Source: Catenulispora acidiphila DSM 44928 (lineage in GTDB: Bacteria; Actinomycetota; Actinomycetes; Streptomycetales; Catenulisporaceae). Taken from it: 64,000 nt of DNA. The notes under the pieces were generated by a model that had not been told where the DNA came from, ran no database searches, and saw nothing but the letters and a program-made list of their open reading frames with translations. A program made the position numbers and the translations under genes. Position 1 is the first letter of the stretch, and every line of letters begins with the position of its first letter. The stretch is from assembly GCF_000024025.1 (NCBI RefSeq), contig NC_013131.1:6386001-6450000 (forward strand). The letters are read 5' to 3'. This document shows positions 1 to 8,013 of the stretch, one piece after another.

Positions 1-941
1 AGGACGGGCATCGACGGTCCGAGGCTCTTGGCGAGCGCCGCCGGATCCTGCTGGTCTTCGTCGTGCAGGATCGGGACGTTGGTCCGCGACAGGAGCGCGG
101 CGACGCTCTTGTCGTCCAGCTGGGTGGTCACCGGGTTGCCGGCGCGGATGCTCGCGAAGGCGGTGTTCAGCTGCTGGGTGAGGACGTTCGCCTCGTCGTG
201 GGTGATCGTTCCGGCTGCGGCTTGAGCCTGGTAGCCGGCGGTGTACTGCTGGTCCAGCAGGTCGATGAAGCGGAGACCGACCGTGGAGGCGAGGATCAGC
301 GCGTGCGGGGCGGGGGGAGCGTGCAGGGCGGGCGGAGCGGGCTGGGTGCCGGCACCGCTGCCGCTGCCGCTGCCGCTGCCAGTCGCCTTCAGCTTGTTCG
401 TGAGCCAGAGTGCGTACAAGCCGCCTTCGCTGTGGCCGAGGATGATCAGCTTGTGCGGGTCCACGCCGGGCTGCGCGGCGAGGGTGCGGTAGGCGTCGAG
501 CGCTTCATTGCCATAGAGGTCGAAGGTGATGCCTTGGCCGGTGGTGTGGGTGGCCAGTCCGGTCTGGCCGCTGCCGAGCTTGTCGTAGCGCAGGGAGCTC
601 ACGCCGTCGGCGGCCAGTTCCTGCGCGAAGTGCTGGTAGGTGTTGCCTTTGACGAGCTGCGCGTCGTCGCCGTTGCGGTCGGTGGCGCCGCTGCCGGCGA
701 TGATGAGGACGGCTGCGCCGGGGTTCTGCGTGCCTTCGGCCGGCTGGAAGGTCGCGGAGATCTTGTCCGCACCGCTGGTGAAGGTGAGGTTGTGGGGCGC
801 GGGCGCGGGCGCGGCGCCTGCCTGCTTCACCGACCCCGCGGAGCTGCACGCGGCGAGGAGCAACGCGGCGGCTCCGATGGCCGCGGCGGCTTGGACGGCG
901 TGGACCGCGTGGACGGCACGGTACGTGCGGTGGGTACGCAT
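1..941 (-). CDS. Lipoprotein alpha/beta hydrolase (3' end cut by the window)
   Basis: This is an exported alpha/beta hydrolase, about 313 residues visible, with its C-terminus beyond the window edge. The N-terminus has a basic start, an Ala/Leu hydrophobic core and a lipobox (LLAAC) with Cys at about 32, so it should be a lipid-anchored lipoprotein on the outer membrane face. A GHSEGG nucleophile elbow and an upstream SGATDRNG segment (oxyanion region) are typical of secreted hydrolases of this fold (BAAT/peptidase S9-like). A (Gly-Ser)4 run and a Pro/Ala/His-rich stretch follow the elbow and are unusual for the cap region. The ATG at 941 is chosen because it precedes the signal peptide. The substrate is unknown. 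Confidence 0.85.
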   Translation of the reverse strand, partial: MRTHRTYRAVHAVHAVQAAAAIGAAALLLAACSSAGSVKQAGAAPAPAPHNLTFTSGADKISATFQPAEGTQNPGAAVLIIAGSGATDRNGDDAQLVKGNTYQHFAQELAADGVSSLRYDKLGSGQTGLATHTTGQGITFDLYGNEALDAYRTLAAQPGVDPHKLIILGHSEGGLYALWLTNKLKATGSGSGSGSGAGTQPAPPALHAPPAPHALILASTVGLRFIDLLDQQYTAGYQAQAAAGTITHDEANVLTQQLNTAFASIRAGNPVTTQLDDKSVAALLSRTNVPILHDEDQQDPAALAKSLGPSMPV

Positions 942-1047
942 GGTGCCCCCTGATCCCTGATCCCTGCGTGTTCGGCGTCAGATGCGTGACACCAGCATGC
1001 CCCCGGAAGGGAGGAAGGCGGTCAGTTCCGGCGCAGGAATCATGGAG

Positions 1048-1554
1048 CTACTCGACGATCGGGCTCCGCCGCTCGAGGAGCACCACGTCGCGCCACACTC
1101 CGGCGGCCGTCTTGCCGATCCGTTCCTGGCGTCCGAGGACGCGGAAGCCGTGGCGCTCGTGCAGGGCGAGGCTCGCGGTGTTCTCCGGGAAGATCCCGGC
1201 GTTGATCGTCCAGACACCCGCCGCCTCGGTCGAGGCGATGAGGGCGCTGAGCAGGCGGTTGCCGACCCCGCGACCCCGAGCTGCGGGATCGACGTAGACG
1301 GAGATCTCGACGACGCCTGCGTAGCACGCGCGTTTCGAATTGGCCGACACGACGACGTACCCCAGAACCGCTGGCTTCGCGGGGTCCAGCGCGACGAAGC
1401 GATGCTCGGGCAGCTTCCCGGCATCGAAGACGTCCCAGCTCGGCGCAGCGGTCTCGAAGGTGGCGTTGCCCTCGTCGATCCCGTGTTGGTAGATGCGCAG
1501 GACGTCGTCCGCGTGTGCGGCCGTCATCGGGGCGATCACGATGGACGGAGTCAT
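1048..1554 (-). CDS. GNAT N-acetyltransferase, phosphinothricin-acetyltransferase-like
   Basis: 168-residue single-domain GNAT enzyme, expected to transfer acetyl from acetyl-CoA to a small amine or amino-acid analogue in the cytoplasm. The acetyl-CoA binding loop is visible as ARGRGVGNRLL near residues 93-103. The family-typical motif A strand (VEISVYVDP) precedes it, and a late FPENTASLALHERHGF segment matches the Pat/YncA subgroup (IxxxNxxSxxLHExxGF). Length is normal for the subgroup. It is monocistronic, divergent from the exonuclease gene across about 90 bases. Specific substrate (phosphinothricin, methionine sulfoximine or another) cannot be read from the sequence. Confidence 0.9.
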   Translation of the reverse strand: MTPSIVIAPMTAAHADDVLRIYQHGIDEGNATFETAAPSWDVFDAGKLPEHRFVALDPAKPAVLGYVVVSANSKRACYAGVVEISVYVDPAARGRGVGNRLLSALIASTEAAGVWTINAGIFPENTASLALHERHGFRVLGRQERIGKTAAGVWRDVVLLERRSPIVE

Positions 1555-1643
1555 GATCGTAGGCTAGAGGCGCACGGTTTCCCCAATGTTTCGGCGGAAA
1601 ATCGAGCGGCGCACCAAGCCCGTCCACATCTACCCTGCCGACC

Positions 1644-2210
1644 ATGGAAACGCACGGACGCTTTCTGAACGTAGTCGACGTGGAGGCCACCTGCTGGTCC
1701 GGCAAACAACCGGCGGACCAGGTCTCCGAGATCATCGAGATCGGCTTGACCATCGTAGACGTCCACAAGCGCGTCCGCCTCGCAAAGCACCAGATCATGG
1801 TGCGTCCGGAGCGCTCGACAGTGAGCGAGTTCTGCACCGGGCTCACCGGACTGACGCAGGCACAGGTCGACACCGGAGTGACCTTCGCAGAAGCCTGCGA
1901 CCAGCTCCGCCGCCAGCACTACGCAGACTCCCGACCATGGGCAAGCTGGGGCGACTACGACCGCAAGCAGTTCCTCCGTCAATGCGACGCCACCACCGTG
2001 CGCTACCCCTTCTCCTCACTACACACCAACGCCAAGCAGCAGTTCGCCCAAGCCAACGGCTGGACGAAGGGAGTCGGCATGCACCACGCACTGGAGATCG
2101 CCCAGCTACCCCTGGAGGGCCGCCACCACTGCGGCGCCGACGACGCATGGAACATCGCAGCCCTGATACTCCAGTTGATGACAAGCCACACCTGGCCGGA
2201 GGCACCATGA
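1644..2210 (+). CDS. DEDDh-type 3'-5' exonuclease (KapD/ERI-1-like)
   Basis: 188-residue exonuclease-domain protein. Motif ExoI is VDVEAT with the metal-binding Asp12 and Glu14. A WGDYDRKQF segment in the middle supplies the ExoII Asp, and the C-terminal HHCGADDAWN motif supplies the ExoIII His and Asp of the DEDDh class. The closest family pattern is KapD/ERI-1-like exonucleases acting on single-stranded RNA or DNA, rather than the proofreading subunit of DNA polymerase III. Its stop overlaps the start of the downstream phosphotransferase (ATGA), so the two are translationally coupled. Confidence 0.9.
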   Translation: METHGRFLNVVDVEATCWSGKQPADQVSEIIEIGLTIVDVHKRVRLAKHQIMVRPERSTVSEFCTGLTGLTQAQVDTGVTFAEACDQLRRQHYADSRPWASWGDYDRKQFLRQCDATTVRYPFSSLHTNAKQQFAQANGWTKGVGMHHALEIAQLPLEGRHHCGADDAWNIAALILQLMTSHTWPEAP

Positions 2211-3013
2211 CCGACGAGCAGATCCTCAACGGCGGACTCGCGAACCAGGGACAGGTCGTCCGACGCGGCGACTCCGTCGAGCGCCCCGCTCCCCCGCACG
2301 CCGCCGCTCTCCATGCCTACCTGCGCGCGCTGCATGACGCCGGGTTCACCGGTGTGCCGGAGCCGAGGGATCTGCGCGGGGAGCGCGAAGTGCTGAGCTT
2401 CGTGCCGGGGGACGTGGCGGTTCCGCCGTATCCGCAATGGTCGCGGGGCGAGGCCGAGCTGGCGTCGGTGGGGCGGATGCTGCGGCGGATGCATGACGTG
2501 GCCGCGACCGTGCCGATCCCCGACGCCAAGTGGCCCACCGAGTTCACCGATCCTGAAGCCGGGAGCGGACAGAACCTCGTGCTCTGCCACAACGACGCCT
2601 GCCTGGAGAACATCGTCTTCCGCGACGGCGAGGCGGTGGCGCTGATCGACTTCGACTTCGCAGCGCCTGGGCGGCCGTTGTGGGATCTAGCGATGTGCGC
2701 GTTCTACTGGGTACCGATGCTTCCGGAGGCGATCGCCGCCGTCGAAGACTTCGACGGGATGGACAGCGCGGCTCGGCTGCGGATTCTGGCCGATGCATAC
2801 GGGCTCGACGATGCCGAGCGCCGAGCGTTGCTGAAGCAGTTCCCCGTGATCGTCGCCGTGATGCAGCAGTTCATGAGGGGACGCGTCGCCGCCGGCGATC
2901 CGGTCTTCACCGAGGTCGACGCACAGCGCGATCCGTTGCGCTACACCAAGATCCTGGCCTGGCTTGAGGACCAGGACGCACACTTCCTCACAGCGCTAGG
3001 CGTGCAGGGGTAG
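2207..3013 (+). CDS. APH-family phosphotransferase
   Basis: 268-residue aminoglycoside-phosphotransferase-fold kinase. The catalytic loop reads HNDACLENIVF (Brenner motif HxDxxxxN) and is followed by the metal-binding LIDFDFAAPG motif and a WDLAM segment, all standard for the APH/choline kinase superfamily. The N-lobe is short and I see no clear glycine-rich loop. The start at 2207 is chosen because the ATG overlaps the TGA of the exonuclease gene by ATGA and the fold begins soon after. Longer in-frame starts would run through that gene. The substrate is unknown; many such actinobacterial genes are not resistance determinants. Confidence 0.88.
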   Translation: MTDEQILNGGLANQGQVVRRGDSVERPAPPHAAALHAYLRALHDAGFTGVPEPRDLRGEREVLSFVPGDVAVPPYPQWSRGEAELASVGRMLRRMHDVAATVPIPDAKWPTEFTDPEAGSGQNLVLCHNDACLENIVFRDGEAVALIDFDFAAPGRPLWDLAMCAFYWVPMLPEAIAAVEDFDGMDSAARLRILADAYGLDDAERRALLKQFPVIVAVMQQFMRGRVAAGDPVFTEVDAQRDPLRYTKILAWLEDQDAHFLTALGVQG

Positions 3014-3048
3014 GTCCCGCGACCAGACCAGCCCGCTACATCAGGACA

Positions 3049-3573
3049 TCAGTCATCGAACACATTCCAGCAGATCGCACTCCGAGCCCGCTGGTCATCA
3101 AGCACCAGCTCGCGCAGCTCCGCCGGAATCCGCTCCCGCTGCCAGTCCCGCTCCTTCAGCCGCGCTGCCTCCGCCTCGTCGGCGGGTGCCGCTGCGACCG
3201 CCGCGCGGATCGCGTACGCCGCCGCGCCGAGGTCGTGGGCTGCGACGTGTGCGACGGCTACGGCTTGGCCGGCGGCGAGGGCGGCGAACTTTGCCGGGGC
3301 GGGGCGGCCCTTGGCGGCGGCGTTGGCTGTGAAGGCTGTGTTATGGGCGTCGGTCATGCGGGCTTCGCCGCGGATCCAGGCTCGGCCGACGGCGATGGCT
3401 TCGCGGGGGCGGGGGTCGTGCGGCTGGTCTTGTTCGAACAGGGGCAGGACGTGTTCGGCGCATTGGGCGGCCCACTCGGCGAGCTGCTGGTGGTGCTCGT
3501 CGGTCAGCGTTCCGCCGCGCCGGACGGTGATCAGTCGGGGGTCGCGTTCGGAAGGCAGGATCATGCGCTTCAT
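3049..3573 (-). CDS. Imm-5-like (putative immunity) protein
   Basis: 174-residue all-alpha protein. The conserved features are WAAQCAEHVLPLFE near residue 34, DPRPREAIAVGRAWIRGE around residues 52-69, an Ala-rich helical middle, and a C-terminal ERIPAELRELVLDDQRARSAICWNVF. I recognise this pattern as the Imm-5-like family often annotated 'putative immunity protein'. No polymorphic toxin, toxin fragment or secretion gene is adjacent: its neighbours are a kinase and a PLP enzyme, so an immunity role here is not supported by context. Assignment to the family is from memory of the motif, not from a search. Confidence 0.75.
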   Translation of the reverse strand: MKRMILPSERDPRLITVRRGGTLTDEHHQQLAEWAAQCAEHVLPLFEQDQPHDPRPREAIAVGRAWIRGEARMTDAHNTAFTANAAAKGRPAPAKFAALAAGQAVAVAHVAAHDLGAAAYAIRAAVAAAPADEAEAARLKERDWQRERIPAELRELVLDDQRARSAICWNVFDD

Positions 3574-3583
3574 CTTGGCCGTT

Positions 3584-4756
3584 CTAGGACCGCAGTGCGC
3601 GCTCCAGGTCCGCGTACAGGTCCTCCGGGTCCTCCAGTCCGACCGATACGCGCAGGACCGCGGCGTGTGGCTTGGCGTCGGCGGCGACCGGGCGGTGGGT
3701 GAGGGAGGCCGGGTGCTGGATCAGCGTGTCGACGCCGCCGAGGGAGACGGCGTGTGTGATCAGGCGAACCGAGTCCGCCACGCGCGCGGCCGCCTCATAG
3801 CCGCCACGGACCGCCATGGCGAACACCGCACCGGGCCCGGACATCTGGCGGCCGATGAGGTGCTGCGGGTCGCACTCGGGCAGCCCGGGGTAGTGGACGC
3901 GCTCCACCGCCGGGTTCGCCAGGAGGCGGTCGACCAGCTTCTCAGCGTTCTGCGACTGGTGGCGGACGCGCAGCGGCAGCGTCTGCAGACCGCGGTGCAG
4001 CAGGTAGGACGAGAGCGGGTGCAGGACCGATCCGGTGATGGCGCGGATCGGGCGCAGGCGCTCGGCCCAGGCGTCGGTGGTGGCGACCACGCCGGCCAGC
4101 ACGTCGCCGTGGCCGCCGAGGTACTTGGTGGCGCTGTGGACGACCAGGGTCGCGCCGAAGTCCGCGGGCTTCTGCAGGATCGGCGTCGCGAAGGTGTTGT
4201 CCACCAGCAGCGGGACGCCGCCGCACTGCTCGGCGACGCGCGCCAGGTCCAGCAGCTCCAGCGTCGGGTTGGCCGGCGTCTCCAGGATCACCAGGCCGGT
4301 GTCCGGGCGGCGCGCGGCGGCGATGCCGTCGGCGGCGGCCCAGGTGACCTCGGTGCCGAGCAGGCCGCTGGCCAGCAGGTGGTCGCTGCCGCCGTACAGC
4401 GGACGCACCGCGACCACGTGCCGCTTGCCCTCGGCGGCCGCGGCCAGCAGGCAGGCGGTGATCGCGGCCATGCCGGAGGCGAACGCGACGGCGGCCTGCG
4501 TGTTCTCCATCCGCGCCAGCGCCTCCTCGAAGCGCGCGGTCGTCGGGTTCCACAGCCGCTGATAGACGTGGCTGCCGCCGCTGATCGGGGTGCCGCCGGT
4601 GGCGAGCGTCTCGTAGCTGTCGCCGCCGAGGCCGACGTTCGGCAGCGGGTTGGTCGTCGACAGATCGATCGGCGGGACGTGGACGCCGAGGGCGGCCAGG
4701 TCGTCCCGTCCGGCGTGGACGGCGATGGTGTCGGGCAGTGCGGAGGCGGGCAGCAT
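3584..4756 (-). CDS. Cys/Met metabolism PLP-dependent enzyme (cystathionine gamma-synthase/lyase type)
   Basis: 390-residue fold-type I PLP enzyme of the trans-sulfuration family. Visible signatures: SGMAAI (cofactor phosphate region) near 94, LVDNTFATP with the pyridine-binding Asp at about 186, and SATKYLGGHGDV with the Schiff-base Lys at about 211 preceded by Ser208. The N-terminus (STTNPLP...GGDSYETLATGG) is less canonical than MetB or CGL, so gamma-synthase, gamma-lyase and methionine gamma-lyase remain possible. It is transcribed divergently from an Lrp/AsnC regulator with 110 bases between the starts, an arrangement that suggests amino-acid-responsive control. Confidence 0.9.
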   Translation of the reverse strand: MLPASALPDTIAVHAGRDDLAALGVHVPPIDLSTTNPLPNVGLGGDSYETLATGGTPISGGSHVYQRLWNPTTARFEEALARMENTQAAVAFASGMAAITACLLAAAAEGKRHVVAVRPLYGGSDHLLASGLLGTEVTWAAADGIAAARRPDTGLVILETPANPTLELLDLARVAEQCGGVPLLVDNTFATPILQKPADFGATLVVHSATKYLGGHGDVLAGVVATTDAWAERLRPIRAITGSVLHPLSSYLLHRGLQTLPLRVRHQSQNAEKLVDRLLANPAVERVHYPGLPECDPQHLIGRQMSGPGAVFAMAVRGGYEAAARVADSVRLITHAVSLGGVDTLIQHPASLTHRPVAADAKPHAAVLRVSVGLEDPEDLYADLERALRS

Positions 4757-4772
4757 GCGGTCATTGTTGAAG

Positions 4773-4815
4773 ATACAGCGGTGGGATGGAAAGTATCGCG
4801 AACAAGATTCTGTAT
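4773..4815. promoter_or_regulatory. Divergent promoter region with inverted repeat, possible Lrp site
   Basis: Between the PLP-enzyme start (4756) and the Lrp-type regulator start (4867), the hexamer ATACAG at 4773-4778 and its complement CTGTAT at 4810-4815 form a widely spaced inverted repeat in locally AT-richer DNA. A further related GATACTG lies just upstream of the regulator. Placement fits an autoregulator binding site, but the arms are short and the assignment is tentative. Confidence 0.3.
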
Positions 4816-4866
4816 GGTGCGGCCCGATTGTTGAGAGATTCAGTGTTACCGGTGATACTGAGCGCC

Positions 4867-5397
4867 ATGCCGAATGATGTGCGAGCCGCTCGACCGGTCC
4901 TGGACGACACCGACCGGGCGATCCTGGCCGTGCTGTCCGCCGACGCGCGCACCCCGAACAACGCGATCGCCGAAGCGGTGGGGATCGCGCCGTCCACGTG
5001 TCTGGCCCGGATCCGGACGCTGCGCGAGCGCGGCGTGATCCGCGGGTTCCACGCCGACATCGATCCGACGGCGCTGGGGCGCGGACTCCAGGCGATGATC
5101 GCGGTGCGGCTGCGGGCCCACACGCGGGAGCGAGTGCAGGAGTTCATGCGGGACGTGCCCGGGCTGCCGGACGTCGTCGGGGTCTGGCACGTCGCCGGCG
5201 CCGACGACTACCTGCTGCACATCGCGGTCGCCGACTCCGACGCGCTGCGCGACTTCGTCCTGGAGCACCTGACCACGCACCCGGCGGTCGGGCACACCGA
5301 GACCAGTCTGATCTTCGGCCACCTGCGCGGCGCGGTCGGCGCCACGGCGCCGGTAACCGATCAAACCCCTATCGGCCCACTACCGTCCGAGCGTTAG
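4867..5397 (+). CDS. Lrp/AsnC family transcriptional regulator
   Basis: 176-residue regulator. The N-terminal AsnC-type winged helix-turn-helix is clear (LDDTDRAILAVLSADART, then AIAEAVGIAPSTCLARIRTLRERGVI), followed by the RAM/effector domain (VRLRAHTRERVQEF, GVWHVAGADDYLLHIAV). These proteins sense amino acids and regulate amino-acid metabolism. The ATG at 4867 is preferred over an in-frame ATG 81 bases upstream because the HTH begins about 13 residues after it, and the upstream part would be an atypical extension. Divergent partner: the Cys/Met PLP enzyme, its likely target. The stop lies 10 bases before the next gene's start. Confidence 0.92.
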   Translation: MPNDVRAARPVLDDTDRAILAVLSADARTPNNAIAEAVGIAPSTCLARIRTLRERGVIRGFHADIDPTALGRGLQAMIAVRLRAHTRERVQEFMRDVPGLPDVVGVWHVAGADDYLLHIAVADSDALRDFVLEHLTTHPAVGHTETSLIFGHLRGAVGATAPVTDQTPIGPLPSER

Positions 5398-5407
5398 AGT
5401 CGAGGGT

Positions 5408-7441
5408 GTGACCATCGAGAATCCCTTTTTCCCGGCCAGCACCCTGCCCTACGAGCTGCCGCCGTTCGCCGCCATCCGGGAGGAGCACTACACCCCGGCG
5501 TTCGACGCCGGGTTCGCCGAGCACCTGGCCGAGATCAAGGCGATCGCCGAGAACCCGGAGCCGGCGACGTTCGAGAACACGATCGTCGCCATGGAGCGCG
5601 CCGGCGCGCTCCTGCGCCGGGTCGCCGCGGTCTTCTTCGCGCAGACCTCCTCCGACACCACCGACGGCATCCAGGACATCGAGCAGGACGTCATCCCGCG
5701 CCTGGCCGCCCACTCGGACGCGATCACCCTGGACGCGGCGCTGTTCGCGCGCATCGACGACCTCTACGAGCGCCGCGCGGATCTCGGGCTGAGCGAGGTC
5801 GAGGTACGCCTGTTGGAGAAGCACCACCTGAACTTCGTGCTCGGCGGCGCGAAGCTCTCCGCCGCCGACAAGGACCGCCTCAAGGAGCTCAACGAGCAGC
5901 TCGCCGCGCTGTCCACGGACTTCGACCGGAACCTGCTGGCCGCGAACAAGGCCGGACAGCAGGTCTTCGACTCCGCCGAGCAGCTGGCCGGGCTGTCGGC
6001 GGACGCGGTCGCGGCGGCGAAGGAGAACGGCGAGGCGGTCGGGCTGCCCGGCAAGTACGTCATCTCCCTGAAGAACTTCTCGAACCAGACGCAGCTGGCC
6101 TTCCTGGACGACCGCGAGGCGCGGCACGCACTGCTGACCGCGTCGCTGGAGCGCGCTTGGGACACCAACGGCCCGATCGCCGTGCAGATCGCGAAGCTGC
6201 GGGCCGAGCGCGCGGCGCTGCTGGGCTACAGCTCCTACGCCGAGTACGCGGTGCAGGACCGGACGGCCCAGAGCACCGAGGCGGTCGAGGACCTGATGTC
6301 GCGGCTGATCCCGGCTGCGGTGGCGAACGCCGCCAAGGAGGCCAAGGCGTTGCGCGCGCATCTGCCGGCCGGGCAGAGCCTGGAGGCGTGGGACTGGACG
6401 TACTACTCGGAAAAGGTGCGCCTGGCCGAGTACGACGTCGACTCCGAGGCGCTGCGGCCGTATCTGGAGCTGGACCGCGTGCTGATCAACGGCGTGTTCC
6501 ACGCCGCGGAGCTGGTGTACGGGATCACCTTCAAGGCTCGTCCGGACCTGGTCGCCTACCACCCGGACGTGCGCATCTGGGAAGTGTTCAACACCGACGG
6601 CTCCGGCATCGGACTGTTCCTCGGCGACTTCTACGCGCGCGGCTCCAAGCGCGGCGGCGCGTGGATGACGAACTACGTGGACCAGTCCGGTCTGCTCGGC
6701 CAGGCGCCGGTCGTGGTGAACAACCTGAACCTCGCCAAGCCGCCGGCCGGCGAGCCCACGCTGTTGACGTGGGACGAGGTCCGCACACTGTTCCACGAGT
6801 TCGGACACGCCCTGCACGGCCTGTTCTCCGACGTGGAGCACCCGACCTTCTCCGGCACGAACACGCCGCGCGACTTCGTTGAGTACCCGTCCCAGGTGAA
6901 CGAGATGTGGGCGGAATGGCCGGAAGTACTGGCGAACTACGCTAAGCATTACCGCACTGGCGAGCCGGTCCCGGCGGAACTGCTGGAGCGCATGGCCGAG
7001 GCGGAGAAGTTCGGGCAGGGCTTCGCCACCGTGGAGATCCTCGGCGCGGTGATGCTGGACTGGGCTTGGCACAAGCTGGCAGCCGGCGAGGACCCGGGCG
7101 ACGCCAAGGAGTTCGAGGCCGCCGCGCTGACGCACTACGGACTGCTGGTTCCCGAGATCCCGTCGCGGTACCGCACCAGCTACTTCGCGCACATCTGGGG
7201 CAACGACTACAGCGCCGGGTACTACTCGTACCTGTGGAGCGAGGTCCTGGACAAGGACACGGTCGACTGGTTCAAGGACGGCGCGGCGCAGGGCCGGACG
7301 ATCCGCGAGAGCGGCGAGGCGTTCCGGCGTGCGGTGCTCTCGCGCGGCGGGAGCGTGGATCTGATGGCGGCGTTCGCGCAGTTCCGGGGGCGCGCGCCGG
7401 AGGTCGGTCCGATGCTGCGGGCCCGAGGGCTCGAGGGCTGA
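5408..7441 (+). CDS. dcp: M3 family metallopeptidase, dipeptidyl carboxypeptidase (Dcp)
   Basis: 677-residue zinc peptidase matching E. coli Dcp along its whole length: the NPFF...STLPYELPPF start, HYTPAFDAG, the LGLSEVEVRLLEKHHLNFVLGGAKL region, VYHPDVRIWEVF-like and GDFYARGSK segments, and the zinc site HEFGH at 463-467 with the downstream SGTNTPRDFVEYPSQVNE containing the third ligand Glu. It releases dipeptides from peptide C-termini in the cytoplasm. Translation probably begins at GTG 5408, which fits the family N-terminus. The distance from the upstream regulator gene is only 10 bases, so read-through from it is possible. A strong hairpin follows the stop. Confidence 0.96.
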   Translation: MTIENPFFPASTLPYELPPFAAIREEHYTPAFDAGFAEHLAEIKAIAENPEPATFENTIVAMERAGALLRRVAAVFFAQTSSDTTDGIQDIEQDVIPRLAAHSDAITLDAALFARIDDLYERRADLGLSEVEVRLLEKHHLNFVLGGAKLSAADKDRLKELNEQLAALSTDFDRNLLAANKAGQQVFDSAEQLAGLSADAVAAAKENGEAVGLPGKYVISLKNFSNQTQLAFLDDREARHALLTASLERAWDTNGPIAVQIAKLRAERAALLGYSSYAEYAVQDRTAQSTEAVEDLMSRLIPAAVANAAKEAKALRAHLPAGQSLEAWDWTYYSEKVRLAEYDVDSEALRPYLELDRVLINGVFHAAELVYGITFKARPDLVAYHPDVRIWEVFNTDGSGIGLFLGDFYARGSKRGGAWMTNYVDQSGLLGQAPVVVNNLNLAKPPAGEPTLLTWDEVRTLFHEFGHALHGLFSDVEHPTFSGTNTPRDFVEYPSQVNEMWAEWPEVLANYAKHYRTGEPVPAELLERMAEAEKFGQGFATVEILGAVMLDWAWHKLAAGEDPGDAKEFEAAALTHYGLLVPEIPSRYRTSYFAHIWGNDYSAGYYSYLWSEVLDKDTVDWFKDGAAQGRTIRESGEAFRRAVLSRGGSVDLMAAFAQFRGRAPEVGPMLRARGLEG

Positions 7442-7460
7442 GGTTCCCCCAGACATTCGT

Positions 7461-7495
7461 GGACCGCGCCGGGCACCCTTTGCCTGGCGCGGTCC
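7461..7495. terminator. Bidirectional terminator hairpin
   Basis: A 15-bp stem with one mismatch (GGACCGCGCC-GGGCA against TGCCTGGCGCGGTCC) and a 5-nt loop lies between two convergent genes, the Dcp peptidase and a GNAT. There is no U-tract, as is usual for GC-rich actinobacteria. Confidence 0.85.
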
Positions 7496-7500
7496 GCGCA

Positions 7501-7959
7501 TTACGCCAACTTCAGCTTGAACCCCACATGTGAGGGCACGAATCCCAGCCGCTCGTAGAACCGGTGCGCATCGGCACGCGCCGCGTTCGACGTCAGCTGC
7601 ACCTGTCCGCAGCCGGCTTGCCGCGCCTCATCGATCGCCCAGCGCATCATCTGCGTGCCGAGCCCGCTGCCGCGCTCGCTGGTGACGACGCGCACGCTCT
7701 CGATCATGGCGCGCTTCAGACCGCGCTGCGCCACGCCGGGGATGAAGGTGAGCTGGAACGTCCCGACAGCGGCGCCGGCGCGCTCGGCGACGATCAGGCG
7801 CTGGTTCGGGTCGGCTTCGAGCTCTGCGAAGGCCGCGAGATAGGGCGTCAGGTCCTCGGGGTCCTCGCGTGTGGAGCCGAGCTTGTCGTCGGCGAGCATG
7901 GCGACGATCGCGGGCAGGTCGGCGGCGGTGGCGTCGCGAAGGATCAAGGACTCGCTCAT
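7501..7959 (-). CDS. GNAT family N-acetyltransferase
   Basis: 152-residue GNAT. The acetyl-CoA site is SERGSGLGTQMMRWA in the second half, followed by AGCGQVQLTSNAARADAHRFYERLGF, the classic motif B pattern of small-molecule acetyltransferases. The ATG at 7959 begins with SLILRDATAADLPAIVAML, a normal GNAT beta1-alpha1, so longer in-frame extensions are rejected. Monocistronic and divergent from the ADP-ribosylglycohydrolase. Substrate unknown. Confidence 0.92.
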   Translation of the reverse strand: MSESLILRDATAADLPAIVAMLADDKLGSTREDPEDLTPYLAAFAELEADPNQRLIVAERAGAAVGTFQLTFIPGVAQRGLKRAMIESVRVVTSERGSGLGTQMMRWAIDEARQAGCGQVQLTSNAARADAHRFYERLGFVPSHVGFKLKLA

Positions 7960-8013
7960 AGATCGGCACTGTAGCTGGCACACTGGCACGGTCGGCCAGC
8001 GGGAGGGGATCAC

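Noticed and set aside
5369-7501. Long minus-strand open frame opposite the Dcp peptidase
   Set aside because: Arg/Gln/Val-rich shadow of the GC-rich gene on the other strand; no domain resemblance.
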